From JAPLJC01 sp963697965 (lineage in GTDB: Bacteria; Desulfobacterota; Desulfobaccia; Desulfobaccales; 0-14-0-80-60-11), in assembly GCA_963697965.1 (NCBI GenBank), contig OY969108.1, positions 2,480,001 through 2,544,000 on the forward strand: a stretch of DNA of 64,000 nt. The letters are read 5' to 3'. Below the pieces are notes generated by a model that saw only the letters and a program-made list of their open reading frames with translations, did not search any database and was not told the DNA's origin. How positions within the stretch are numbered: position 1 is the first letter of the stretch; the number at the start of each line of letters is the position of its first letter. Positions 55,108 through 63,371 of this stretch are shown here, in pieces. The position numbers were made by a program, and so were the translations under genes.

Positions 55108-56574
55108 TTAACGGTAAAGCAAAGCCGGGTCGGGCCACTCCATGAGCCGGGCCGCAGCCGGCGGGCCGAAGGTGCCCGCGGGGTAGAAGAGCGGCGGCAG
55201 GGGGGGCTCCTGCAAGAGCGGGGCATAGATGCGCCAGGCCGCTTCGGCCTCATCGGCCCGGACGAAGAGGGTCTGGTCTCCAGCCATGACGTCCGTGATC
55301 AAGGTCTCATAGGCCTCAGGCAGGGACCCGAAGGCTTCGGCGTAGCGGTAACGCAGCCGCTGGGTTCTCAGCTCCAGGGGTTCCCCCGGCGCCTTGACCT
55401 GAAAATGGAGGTCAAAGCCCTCATCCGGCTGCAGCGTGAGCACCAGCACGTTGGGGTTGCAGGAAGTCTTGAGGGGCTGGAAGAGCCACACCGGCGGGCA
55501 CCGGAAGGTGACGGCGATCTGGGTGAAGCGGGAGGGCAGCGCCTTGCCGGTGACCAGGTAGAAGGGCACCCCGCTCCAGCGCCAGTTCTCGATGGCCAGC
55601 TTCAAGGCGACAAAGGTTGGGGTTTCGGAATTGGGAGAAACTCCCGGTAACTCCCGATACCCGGGCACCGTCTGGCCATCCGCGGTTCCACGGGTATACT
55701 GGCCGCAAACCACGTCCTCCGGGCGCACCGGGGTGACGGCCCGCAGGACTTTGGCTTTTTCACCGCGGATGGCCTCCGGCTCGAAGGTCACCGGCACCTC
55801 CATCGTAATCAGGGTGAGGAGCTGGGTGAGGTGGTTCTGCACCATATCCCGCAAGGCCCCGGCATGCTCGTAATAGCTGCCCCGATCCCCCACCCCGCCG
55901 GTTTCCGCCACGCTGATCTGGACGCTTTGCACCAGGTTCCGGTGCCAGAGGGGCTCGAAGATGTCATTGGCGAAGCGGAAGATCAGGAGGTTTTGCACCG
56001 TCTCCTTTCCCAGGTAATGGTCGATGCGATAGATCTGGGATTCGTCGAAATAGCGGTGCAGCAGTTGATTGAGGCTCAGGGCCGACTCCAGGTCCCGGCC
56101 GAAGGGCTTCTCCACCACCAGCTTGGTCCAGCCGGGGCTGCGGTTCAATTCGGCCTGGCCCAAACCGGTAATTGCCGGTTCGAAGGCCTCCGGGGGCAGG
56201 GCCAGATAAAAGACGCGATTCCCCGGAAACCGGTGGGCCGTTTCCAGGGACTGGAGCCGGTCGGCCAGGGCCCGGTAATCTTCGGGGGTTTCCCCTCCCA
56301 GAGACTGGAAAAAGAGGCACTGATCGCACCAGGCGTCGGCATGGCCGGTCTGGGGAAGCCCGGCCTCGGCCAGGGCCTCCCGGGCCATGACCCGGAATTC
56401 CTGATCATCCAGGTTCCGGCGGGAGAGGCCCACCAGCAGGAGCCGATTTTCCCAGCCGTACTGTTCGCTTATACGATAGAGGGCCGGCAGCAGCTTGCGG
56501 CGCATCAGATCGCTGGTGGCGCCAAAGACCACGAACAGGTGCGGATCTATCCGGTGAGCGACCACAATCCTCAC
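55108..56574 (-). CDS. zwf: Glucose-6-phosphate 1-dehydrogenase
   Basis: The 488-residue enzyme has the nucleotide motif FVVFGATSDLMRRKLLPALY (usual GASGDLA altered to GATSDLM), the active-site RIDHYLGKETVQNLL with catalytic His, and NHLTQLLTLITMEVP. It makes 6-phosphogluconolactone and NADPH. A GTG start at 56574 precedes the nucleotide fold by about 14 residues. No gnl or gnd gene lies nearby. It faces the CooT unit convergently. Confidence 0.94.
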   Translation of the reverse strand: MRIVVAHRIDPHLFVVFGATSDLMRRKLLPALYRISEQYGWENRLLLVGLSRRNLDDQEFRVMAREALAEAGLPQTGHADAWCDQCLFFQSLGGETPEDYRALADRLQSLETAHRFPGNRVFYLALPPEAFEPAITGLGQAELNRSPGWTKLVVEKPFGRDLESALSLNQLLHRYFDESQIYRIDHYLGKETVQNLLIFRFANDIFEPLWHRNLVQSVQISVAETGGVGDRGSYYEHAGALRDMVQNHLTQLLTLITMEVPVTFEPEAIRGEKAKVLRAVTPVRPEDVVCGQYTRGTADGQTVPGYRELPGVSPNSETPTFVALKLAIENWRWSGVPFYLVTGKALPSRFTQIAVTFRCPPVWLFQPLKTSCNPNVLVLTLQPDEGFDLHFQVKAPGEPLELRTQRLRYRYAEAFGSLPEAYETLITDVMAGDQTLFVRADEAEAAWRIYAPLLQEPPLPPLFYPAGTFGPPAAARLMEWPDPALLYR

Positions 56575-57111
56575 TTTCCAGGGTCAGGTCTCGGAGCGGC
56601 AAGGGCACAGGCTTCCCGCCTGTGATCGGATCACCCCGGCAGTCTAGATATTAAGGAGGCTGGACCGGGATTGCAAGGCCCGGCAGGCTTAGTTTGGTGC
56701 GAGGTTTCTCCATAGTGAGCAAAAGCGCGCTGCCGGCCCAAACCCTTGCTGCCGCGTTCCCCAGCGGCGCCGGGGAAAATCGAGCTTCCCATCAAGGCGA
56801 CTTGCGGCCCGCTGGTTTTTCCTCTAAACTTTGATGGTTCAAAATCACCGGCCAGGGCCGACGCCCCCAGGGTCGGGCGCCAGCCCGCGCCGGTTATCTT
56901 AGTACGCCAGCATCACAGATCCGGTAGCGTATTTATTAACCGCGGGAGCAGGTGATTGCGTCCCCATCACCCTAACCCTGTCCACCATTGGGTGGAGAAA
57001 ATCGGGTACTTAGTTGGCCTGGCGGAAAAGGATCATGCTTACCAGGGTATCTGCGTTAGGCAGCAAAGGTATTCCCCAATTTTAGTGAAGCGGCCAAAGG
57101 AGCCTGTTTAA
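56575..57111. other. Intergenic stretch, zwf to NYN gene
   Basis: The 537-nt divergent gap holds one GCACAGGC/GCCTGTG palindrome (56605-56624) related to those at 36.04 and 60.57 kb. Otherwise there are only GC-rich segments with small hairpins (GGCGCCGGGG around 56770; GGGCGCCAGCCC around 56875). No coding frame or RNA family was identified. TTAAG-GAGG at 56652 is not followed by a gene. Confidence 0.45.
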
Positions 57112-57924
57112 ATGACCAGAAGAATCGGCGTCTATGTGGATTCCATGAATATCATGCGCAGCGGCGGCTACGGTATGCGCTACGAAGTCGTCCGCCGTTT
57201 CGTCGGCCGGGATGGGGACGAGGTGATGCGCCTCAACGCCTATGTGGCCATCGACGAAGAGCGGGCCATCTCCGATCCCAATTATAAAAATACCTTGAAT
57301 TTCATCCTCACCCTGCGCGACCTGGGCTTCAAAGCGGTGGAGAAGCCCATCCGCTGGTACACGGACGACTCCGGACGCACCTACGGCAAGGCCAACCTCG
57401 ACATGGAGATGGCCCTGGATATCGTTTCCCAATCGGAGCGCCTGGACCTGCTCTACCTGTTCACCGGGGACGGCGATTTCTGCAGCGTGGTAACCATGGT
57501 GCAAAACAAAGGCTGCCGGGTGGAACTGATCGCCTTTGCCAACGTCTCCGGGCGGCTGCGCCGGGAGGTGGACCTGTTCATCCCGGGATACCTGGTCCCG
57601 GGCCTGCTGCCCACTTCACCGGCCTATGCCGGGGCGCCCCCCTGGGGCGAGGTGGGCAGCCGGGTGCGAGGGGTCTGCACCAAGTACTTCCAAGACCGGT
57701 CCTATGGGTTTTTTCGTTTTATGCAGAGCTTCGGCAAGGTCTGGGTGACCGACACCCGCTTGGAAGAATCGCCCTATGCCTCGGTGTTCTTCCTGGAAAA
57801 AGACCTGCCCCGGGGAATGCATCCGGATAATCTGCCCAGCCGGGACTTCATCTTTGAATTTACCCTGAACGAAGGGGAGAAAGGCTTCGTCGCCTCGAAT
57901 ATCGACCTGATCTACAAATACTGA
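57112..57924 (+). CDS. NYN-domain RNase-like protein with OB-fold-like tail
   Basis: The 270-residue protein begins with a NYN (PIN-like) nuclease domain: VYVDSMNI (Asp10, Asn13), GKANLDMEMALDIV (Asp97, Asp103) and FTGDGDF (Asp120, Asp122), as in LabA/DUF88. After a proline-rich linker (about 160-185) a tail reads RVRGVCTKYFQDRSYGFFRF, VFFLEKDLP, FEFTLNEGEKGFVASNIDLI. This resembles a cold-shock/OB fold, which would bind RNA. A role in RNA turnover is inferred. It is monocistronic. Confidence 0.82.
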   Translation: MTRRIGVYVDSMNIMRSGGYGMRYEVVRRFVGRDGDEVMRLNAYVAIDEERAISDPNYKNTLNFILTLRDLGFKAVEKPIRWYTDDSGRTYGKANLDMEMALDIVSQSERLDLLYLFTGDGDFCSVVTMVQNKGCRVELIAFANVSGRLRREVDLFIPGYLVPGLLPTSPAYAGAPPWGEVGSRVRGVCTKYFQDRSYGFFRFMQSFGKVWVTDTRLEESPYASVFFLEKDLPRGMHPDNLPSRDFIFEFTLNEGEKGFVASNIDLIYKY

Positions 57925-57929
57925 TAGTT

Positions 57930-58147
57930 TCCTATTTTCGGTTTTCTGTGTTAAGGCGGGTACGCTTCACTCAGGCGGTTCTTGCTAATAGAGTTGGCGG
58001 GCTTGACCACGCTCTACATTTTATCCGTTGCCGGTTTTCTGTTTCCTGTGTTAATCCGGCCCTCAAAACACGACAGTCTCGAGCGGTCAGACGGATAGAT
58101 TTTTTACAGAAAACAGAAAACAGAAAACGGAAAACAGAAAACAGAAG
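57930..58147. repeat. Opposed GTTTTCT heptads upstream of glgA
   Basis: Short GGTTTTCTGTGTTAA-like units at about 57939-57953 and 58033-58052 face a long reverse array of AACAGAA units (58105-58147). The latter merges into the AAGGAG ribosome site of glgA (58145-58150). The array therefore supplies the leader immediately before the start codon. Confidence 0.75.
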
Positions 58148-58155
58148 GAGTGCAA

Positions 58156-59616
58156 ATGGCTGAGAAGCTGAAGGTGCTGTTCGTGGCCTCCGAAGGGATA
58201 CCTTTCGCCAAGACCGGGGGGTTGGCGGATGTGGTGGGCACTCTGCCTTATGCCCTCCAGAAGTTGGGGGTGGAGGTCAAAGTCCTGCTGCCCTATTACC
58301 GCGCGGTGAAACAGGGCAAGATCCCCACCCTCGCGGTGGCCGAGGATTTGGAGGCGCCCCTGCCGGAGCCCCTCAACCTGGGCTTCGACCTCATGGCCCC
58401 CAGCTCTGGGGATTATCCCTTCTGGTTCGTGGCCCGGGACGAGTTCTACGACCGCAGCCAGCTTTACGGCACCGCCAGGGGCGATTATTTCGACAACCTG
58501 GAACGCTTCGCCTTCTTCAGCGCCGCAGTGCTGCCCAGTTGCCGGGCCATGGAGTTCAAGCCCGACGTGATCCACTGCCACGACTGGCAAAGCAGCCTGG
58601 TTCCGGTCTATCTGAAAAATCTCTGGGCCGGGAAAGAGGAGGCGTTATCCGGGACCAAGGCCGTGCTTACCATTCACAACCTGGCCTACCAGGGTCTGTT
58701 TGCCAAGGACAGGTTTCCCCGCCTGGGCCTGGATTGGTCCCTGTTCGGGATCAACGGCCTGGAATACTACAACCGGATCAACCTCCTCAAGGGCGGCATC
58801 GTCTTTGCGGACGCCATCACCACCGTCAGCCAGCGCTACAGTGAGGAGATCCAGACCCCCGAGTTCGGCTCTGGGCTGGAAGGGGTGCTGCGCCAGCGCG
58901 CCGGAGACCTGCACGGCATCCTCAACGGAGTGGATTACCGGGAATGGAGCCCGGAGAACGACTCGCTGCTGCCGGCCAATTACAGCCGTGACGACTTCAA
59001 GGGCAAGGCCGCCAACAAGGCCGCCCTGATGGAAGCCTTCGGACTCTCCAAAAAGCTGGCCAAGGCCCCCATCCTGGCCATGATCTCCCGCCTGGCGGAC
59101 CAGAAGGGCTTCGACCTGGTGGCCCAGGTGCTGCCCCAGCTCATGAACCAGGAATTGATGGTGGTCATCCTGGGCACCGGCGATGAACATTACCAGCGTT
59201 GGCTGGCCGCAGAGGCCCCCAAGTATCCCGGCAAATTGGGGGTGCTGGTGGCCTTCGACAACCGGCTGGCCCACCTCATAGAGGCCGGGGCCGACATGTT
59301 TCTCATGCCGTCGCGCTTCGAGCCCTGCGGCCTCAACCAGATCTATTCCATGAAATACGGCACCATTCCTGTGGTCCGGGCCACCGGCGGCCTGGCGGAC
59401 ACCGTCACCCCGGCGGGCAGCCCCGTCGAGCCGGGGACCGGCTTCGTCTTCGAGGACTATGACCCTGAGGCCTTCCTGAAGGCCATCCACACCGCCCTGG
59501 AGGCCTACCGCGACCAGAAACTGTGGCTGCGCCTCATGCAGAACGCCATGGCCCAGGACTTCTCCTGGACCAAGAGCGCCCAGGCCTACCTGGAGCTGTA
59601 CCGGCAATTGGTATGA
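58156..59616 (+). CDS. glgA: Glycogen synthase (ADP-glucose type)
   Basis: The 486-residue GT5 enzyme starts VLFVASEGIPFAKTGGLADV (ADP-glucose binding Lys19 in KTGGL). It continues with CHDWQSSLVPVY, TIHNLAYQG, GILNGVDYREWSP and the C-terminal MPSRFEPCGLNQIYSMKYGT with RATGGLADTV. It extends alpha-1,4-glucan from ADP-glucose. ATG 58156 is selected: AAGGAG lies 6 nt before it. Other glg genes are absent nearby. Confidence 0.96.
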   Translation: MAEKLKVLFVASEGIPFAKTGGLADVVGTLPYALQKLGVEVKVLLPYYRAVKQGKIPTLAVAEDLEAPLPEPLNLGFDLMAPSSGDYPFWFVARDEFYDRSQLYGTARGDYFDNLERFAFFSAAVLPSCRAMEFKPDVIHCHDWQSSLVPVYLKNLWAGKEEALSGTKAVLTIHNLAYQGLFAKDRFPRLGLDWSLFGINGLEYYNRINLLKGGIVFADAITTVSQRYSEEIQTPEFGSGLEGVLRQRAGDLHGILNGVDYREWSPENDSLLPANYSRDDFKGKAANKAALMEAFGLSKKLAKAPILAMISRLADQKGFDLVAQVLPQLMNQELMVVILGTGDEHYQRWLAAEAPKYPGKLGVLVAFDNRLAHLIEAGADMFLMPSRFEPCGLNQIYSMKYGTIPVVRATGGLADTVTPAGSPVEPGTGFVFEDYDPEAFLKAIHTALEAYRDQKLWLRLMQNAMAQDFSWTKSAQAYLELYRQLV

Positions 59617-59690
59617 GGCTGCTGGCGGGGTGAGGGCCAGGGAGCGAGGCTCCCTGCCCTCCACCCACGCCCCCCTCCCAACCCGCATAA

Positions 59691-59717
59691 GTAGGGGCGA
59701 CTCGCTGGGTCGCCCCT
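59691..59717. repeat. TAGGGGCG palindrome, ACTCGCTGGGT core
   Basis: GTAGGGGCGACTCGCTGGGT closes with CGCCCC downstream of glgA. It could assist termination, but no U-tract follows. Confidence 0.65.
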
Positions 59718-59773
59718 GGGAAAATTACATAACCATTTAAGGAGCACGATGCTCACTCTATATTACTAACCAT

Positions 59774-60562
59774 TTGGGCGAGGTTCTCCATTTGTCACAA
59801 GTGGGGCCAAAGTACCTTTACCGCTATCGCCATCTTCAAGGTAAACATTGCAAGTACACGAGCCGAATACTCACTGACTCGGTGCTGTTCTTTGCCTCGC
59901 CAACCTCGTTTAATGATCCATTCGATTGCAAGGTCCATTTTCAGCCTTCGATTCCCCTCAAAGAACTTCGGCAAACATTTATGGAAGAGCTTAGATTAAA
60001 TCCCCATAGCGAACGTGCGGACCGCAGGGCCGAAGTTAAACAATTGCTCAAGGTGGATCGTAATGATCTACTTGTAGGAATTACTGACCTTCTTCAACAG
60101 GATGTAGATCGATTAGGTGTCCTTTCGCTGTCGGCATCATATAGGGATGTTCTTCTCTGGTCTCATTACGCCGCTGGCCACTCGGGACTTTGCCTTAAGT
60201 TCCTTGCCACAGATTCCACACTCTTCTTTGGTCGGGCTCGACGCGTTGAGTACTTGCCAGAATATCCTAAGGTCGATCTTCTCAGGGATTCTAAGGAACA
60301 TCGTAGAAAATCGTTTCTATTAACCAAAGCTGCCGACTGGTGTTACGAAAAAGAATGGCGCATCTTCGATACAAATGGTCCTGGTGAAAGGCTTTTCCCA
60401 GAAGAACTGCTCGTCGGGGTAATATTGGGCGCACTAATGTCCCCTGAGGATAAAAAATACGTGGTTAGCTTGATAGGAAAGCGTAATTTCCCAGTCAAGA
60501 TATATCAAGCCTCGGTTAGTAAAGGTTCCTTCTCGTTGGATATAGAAGCCTATGAACCCTGA
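59774..60562 (+). CDS. DUF2971 protein
   Basis: The 262-residue protein has the DUF2971 blocks: LYRYRHLQ, LFFASPTSFNDPFDCKV, VLSLSASYRDVLLWSHYAAG with HSGLCLKF, and SFLLTKAADWCYEKEWRIF. This family is often found in mobile or defence-associated settings; its activity is unknown. The gene is AT-richer than its neighbours, suggesting acquisition. A TTG at 59774 opens the frame. AAGGAG with ATG 59749 precedes it but encodes only six residues (MLTLYY), perhaps a leader or a lost start. A terminator-like palindrome follows. Confidence 0.82.
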   Translation: MGEVLHLSQVGPKYLYRYRHLQGKHCKYTSRILTDSVLFFASPTSFNDPFDCKVHFQPSIPLKELRQTFMEELRLNPHSERADRRAEVKQLLKVDRNDLLVGITDLLQQDVDRLGVLSLSASYRDVLLWSHYAAGHSGLCLKFLATDSTLFFGRARRVEYLPEYPKVDLLRDSKEHRRKSFLLTKAADWCYEKEWRIFDTNGPGERLFPEELLVGVILGALMSPEDKKYVVSLIGKRNFPVKIYQASVSKGSFSLDIEAYEP

Positions 60563-60570
60563 CCGGATAG

Positions 60571-60594
60571 TGGCACAGGCGTCTCGCCTGCGCT
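60571..60594. repeat. GCACAGGCGTCTCGCCTG palindrome
   Basis: GGCACAGGCGTCTCGCCTGC right after the DUF2971 stop repeats the element at about 36043-36063 nearly exactly. The last arm base pairs are decayed. Confidence 0.7.
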
Positions 60595-60670
60595 TCTCAG
60601 ACTAAATCCTGCAACTCCAAGATTTTGGCTATGCATTAGAGCACTGGGGGGACGCATGTGCCACCAGAAT

Positions 60671-60703
60671 AGGGGCGACCCAGCGGGTCGCCCCTACTTT
60701 TTA
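60671..60703 (+). terminator. TAGGGGCG palindrome with U-tract
   Basis: TAGGGGCGACCC and GGGTCGCCCCTA form a 12-bp stem with an AGC loop, followed by CTTTTTA. It satisfies the rules for a rho-independent terminator of the DUF2971 gene, 110 nt upstream. Its stem is a member of the dispersed palindrome family. Confidence 0.7.
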
Positions 60704-60723
60704 CATAATATGGGATTGGGGGT

Positions 60724-60765
60724 GGGGGAGGGGGTAAGGGCCCACGGCCCTTAGCCCCCTCCCCC
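60724..60765. terminator. Very strong hairpin between convergent genes
   Basis: GGGGGAGGGGGTAAGGGCC pairs with GGCCCTTAGCCCCCTCCCCC (one bulge) across a 3-nt loop. It lies 15 nt from the copA-like stop. No T run follows on either strand, so its termination role is only probable; it may also block read-through between the convergent genes. Confidence 0.55.
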
Positions 60766-60779
60766 AAATTCCTATCGCC

Positions 60780-63065
60780 TTACGCCTTAAAGCGCCGCAG
60801 GCGCAAGGAGTTGCTGACCACGGACACCGAGCTCATGGCCATGGCGGCCGCGGCCAGGCCCGGGTTCAGGGTCCAGCCCCAGATGGGGTAAAAGACCCCG
60901 GCGGCCACCGGCAGGGCCACCACGTTGTAGCAGAAGGCCCAGAAGAGGTTTTGGCGGATGATCCGCATCATCTGCCGGGACAGCAGGATGGCCTGGGGAA
61001 TGAGGGCCAGGTCGTCCCGGATCAGGGTGAGGTCGGCGGCCTCCGCGGCCACATCGGCGCCGGTGCCCAGGGCGATGCCGACGTCGGCCTGGGCCAGGGC
61101 CGGGGCGTCGTTGATGCCGTCGCCCACCATGGCCACCACTTCGCCACCCTCTTGGAGCTTCGCCACTTTTCGGGCCTTGTCGCCGGGCAGCACCTCGGCC
61201 AGCACCTCGGCGATGCCCACGCTGTGCGCCACCGCGGCCACGCTGAGGCGGTTATCGCCGCTCAAGAGCACAATCTTCAGGCCCATCTCCTGCAAGGCCC
61301 TCACGGTTTGTGCCGCCCCCGGCTTCAGGGTGTCCGCCGCGGCGATGAGGCCCACCGGTTTCCCGGCCACCGCCAGAAAGATAGCAGTTTTGCCTTCCCG
61401 GGCGTGCTCCTCCTGCTGGACGCCCAGGGTGTCGGTAATTATCTGTTTTTGCGCCAGGAAGGCGAGTGAGCCCAGGAGCACCTCCTGGTCCTCGACCCGG
61501 GCTTCCACCCCCAGGCCCGGCAGCGCCTGGAATTCCGCCACCTGCGGCAGCTCCAGGTTTTTCAAGGCGGCCGCCTGGGTCACCGCTTCGGCCAGGGGAT
61601 GCTCCGACCTGGCCTCCAGGGCCGCAGCCAGGGCCAAGACCCGGTCGGCGCTCCAGTTCTCCCAGGCCTGGATGTCGGTCACCTGGGGGGCGCCGCGGGT
61701 GAGGGTGCCGGTCTTATCGAAAACCACGGTAGTAAGGCGGTAGGCCCGCTCCAGGGGCTCGCCGCCCCGCATCAGGATACCCAACTCGGCCCCCCGGCCG
61801 GCGCCCACCATGACCGCGGTGGGGGTGGCCAGCCCCATGGCGCAGGGGCAGGCAATGATGAGCACCGCCACCATGCTGACCAGTGCCCGGCTGACGGCCG
61901 GCGGCGGCCCGAACTGGAGCCAGGCCAGGAAGGTGAGGGCAGCGAGCCCCATGACCACCGGCACGAAGATGGAGGCCACTTTATCCACCAGGCGCTCGAT
62001 GGGAGCCTTGCTGGTCTGGGCCTCTTCCACCAGGCGGATGATCTGGGAGAGCACCATTTGCTCACCTACCCGGCTAGCCTTAAAGACCAGGAAGCCCCGC
62101 TGGTTCAAGGTGGCGCCCCAAACCTCGGCCCCCGGCTCTTTAACCACCGGCAGGCTCTCCCCGGTGAGCATTGCTTCATCCACCGCGGAGCTCCCTTCGA
62201 CCACCACCCCGTCCACCGGAATCTTCTCTCCGGGGCGCACCAGCACCAGATCACCAACCACGACCTGCTCCAGGTCCACTTCCTGCTCAACCCCGTCCCG
62301 GCGCACCCGGGCGCTGGGCGGGGCCAGGGCGAAGAGGCGGCGGATCGCCTCCGAGGCCCGTCCCCGGGTGCGGGCCTCCAGCCAACGCCCCAGCAGGATG
62401 AAGGTGATGATCATCAGGGCGGTGTCATAATAGACCGTCTCCCGGGCCGCGGCGGCGACGCTCCCGGGAAAGAAGGTGATCCAGGCGGAAAAGAAATAGG
62501 CGGTGGAGGTGCCCAGGGCCACCAGGGTATCCATGTTGGTGGTCCGGTGCCGGGCGGCGCTGGCGGCCCCGGCAAAGAACGGAGCCCCGGAATAGAACAT
62601 CACCGGGGTGGAGAGGGCCAGCAGCAGGAAGTGGAGGGGTTGGCGCCCCAGACCGGCCAAGTGCGCCACCGGGGGGATCATGAAGGCCCATACCGGCAGG
62701 CTCAGGACCAGGGCCACCAGAAAGCGGTTGCGAAAGGCCAGGACTTCGGTTTCCGGAGAGGGGGGCGGCTGGGATTCCCGGGACGCGCCTTCCACTTCAT
62801 AGCCGGCCTCCCGGATCACCGCGGCAAGGGCCTCCGGGCCGGTGGCCTGAGGCTGATAACGCACCCTGGCCTGGCGGGTGGCCAGATTGACCGTGGCCAG
62901 CTCCACCCCGGGAGCCGCGGCCAAGGCCCGTTCCACCCGGGCCACGCAGGCGGCGCAGTGCAGCCCTCCCAAGGTCAGGGTGATTTCTTCGGTCTTCGCT
63001 GGCACGGGTATGATCTCCTGTCCCAAGGCGCCCTTCACCGCCAAGCGCGATAACCTGGCTTGCAT
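60780..63065 (-). CDS. copA: Copper-translocating P-type ATPase
   Basis: The 761-residue P1B-ATPase has one N-terminal metal-binding domain (GLHCAACVARVE, C37 and C40), eight predicted helices, the TGE actuator motif (LTGESLPV) and the intramembrane CPC (C406-C408) typical of Cu(I) pumps. The phosphorylation site is Asp450 in DKTGTLT; an HP motif (SEHPLAEAV) and MVGDGINDAPALAQAD follow. It exports Cu(I) from the cytoplasm using ATP. The start at 63065 has only weak ribosome support. It complements the Cus-type periplasmic pump at 14.7-21.2 kb. Confidence 0.95.
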   Translation of the reverse strand: MQARLSRLAVKGALGQEIIPVPAKTEEITLTLGGLHCAACVARVERALAAAPGVELATVNLATRQARVRYQPQATGPEALAAVIREAGYEVEGASRESQPPPSPETEVLAFRNRFLVALVLSLPVWAFMIPPVAHLAGLGRQPLHFLLLALSTPVMFYSGAPFFAGAASAARHRTTNMDTLVALGTSTAYFFSAWITFFPGSVAAAARETVYYDTALMIITFILLGRWLEARTRGRASEAIRRLFALAPPSARVRRDGVEQEVDLEQVVVGDLVLVRPGEKIPVDGVVVEGSSAVDEAMLTGESLPVVKEPGAEVWGATLNQRGFLVFKASRVGEQMVLSQIIRLVEEAQTSKAPIERLVDKVASIFVPVVMGLAALTFLAWLQFGPPPAVSRALVSMVAVLIIACPCAMGLATPTAVMVGAGRGAELGILMRGGEPLERAYRLTTVVFDKTGTLTRGAPQVTDIQAWENWSADRVLALAAALEARSEHPLAEAVTQAAALKNLELPQVAEFQALPGLGVEARVEDQEVLLGSLAFLAQKQIITDTLGVQQEEHAREGKTAIFLAVAGKPVGLIAAADTLKPGAAQTVRALQEMGLKIVLLSGDNRLSVAAVAHSVGIAEVLAEVLPGDKARKVAKLQEGGEVVAMVGDGINDAPALAQADVGIALGTGADVAAEAADLTLIRDDLALIPQAILLSRQMMRIIRQNLFWAFCYNVVALPVAAGVFYPIWGWTLNPGLAAAAMAMSSVSVVSNSLRLRRFKA

Positions 63066-63371
63066 CCACGCCGGGCGACCTGATAATAGTGTGATGTCCC
63101 ACGATTATCTTAACGAAAGATTTGAGATAACCCCCCCTCCCTTGAGGGGAGGGGGTTGGGGGGAGGGTGGCAACATATGGTCAATGAAAGATAAATTACC
63201 ACCCCCACCCGGTGTCGCCCCCTCAAGGGGGAGGGAAAAAGGCAAAGCATTTATGCAACGTTTCAGTAGGACACAATACTAGAATAATCCGCCCCGGGTC
63301 CAATGGCAAGGAGGAGGGGGGCGATCCCGTTCCCGCCTTGCCGGGCCGGTGCTTCCCTGATACTATTAGGC
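63066..63371. other. Divergent gap with CCCTC/GAGGG inverted repeats
   Basis: CCCCTCCCTTGAGGGGAGGG (63133-63152) and a similar block with CACCCGGTGTCGCCCCCTCA then GGGGGAGGG (63207-63236) are related to the tail of composite repeats A and B. No copper-box palindrome was recognised. No coding frame lies within. Confidence 0.55.
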
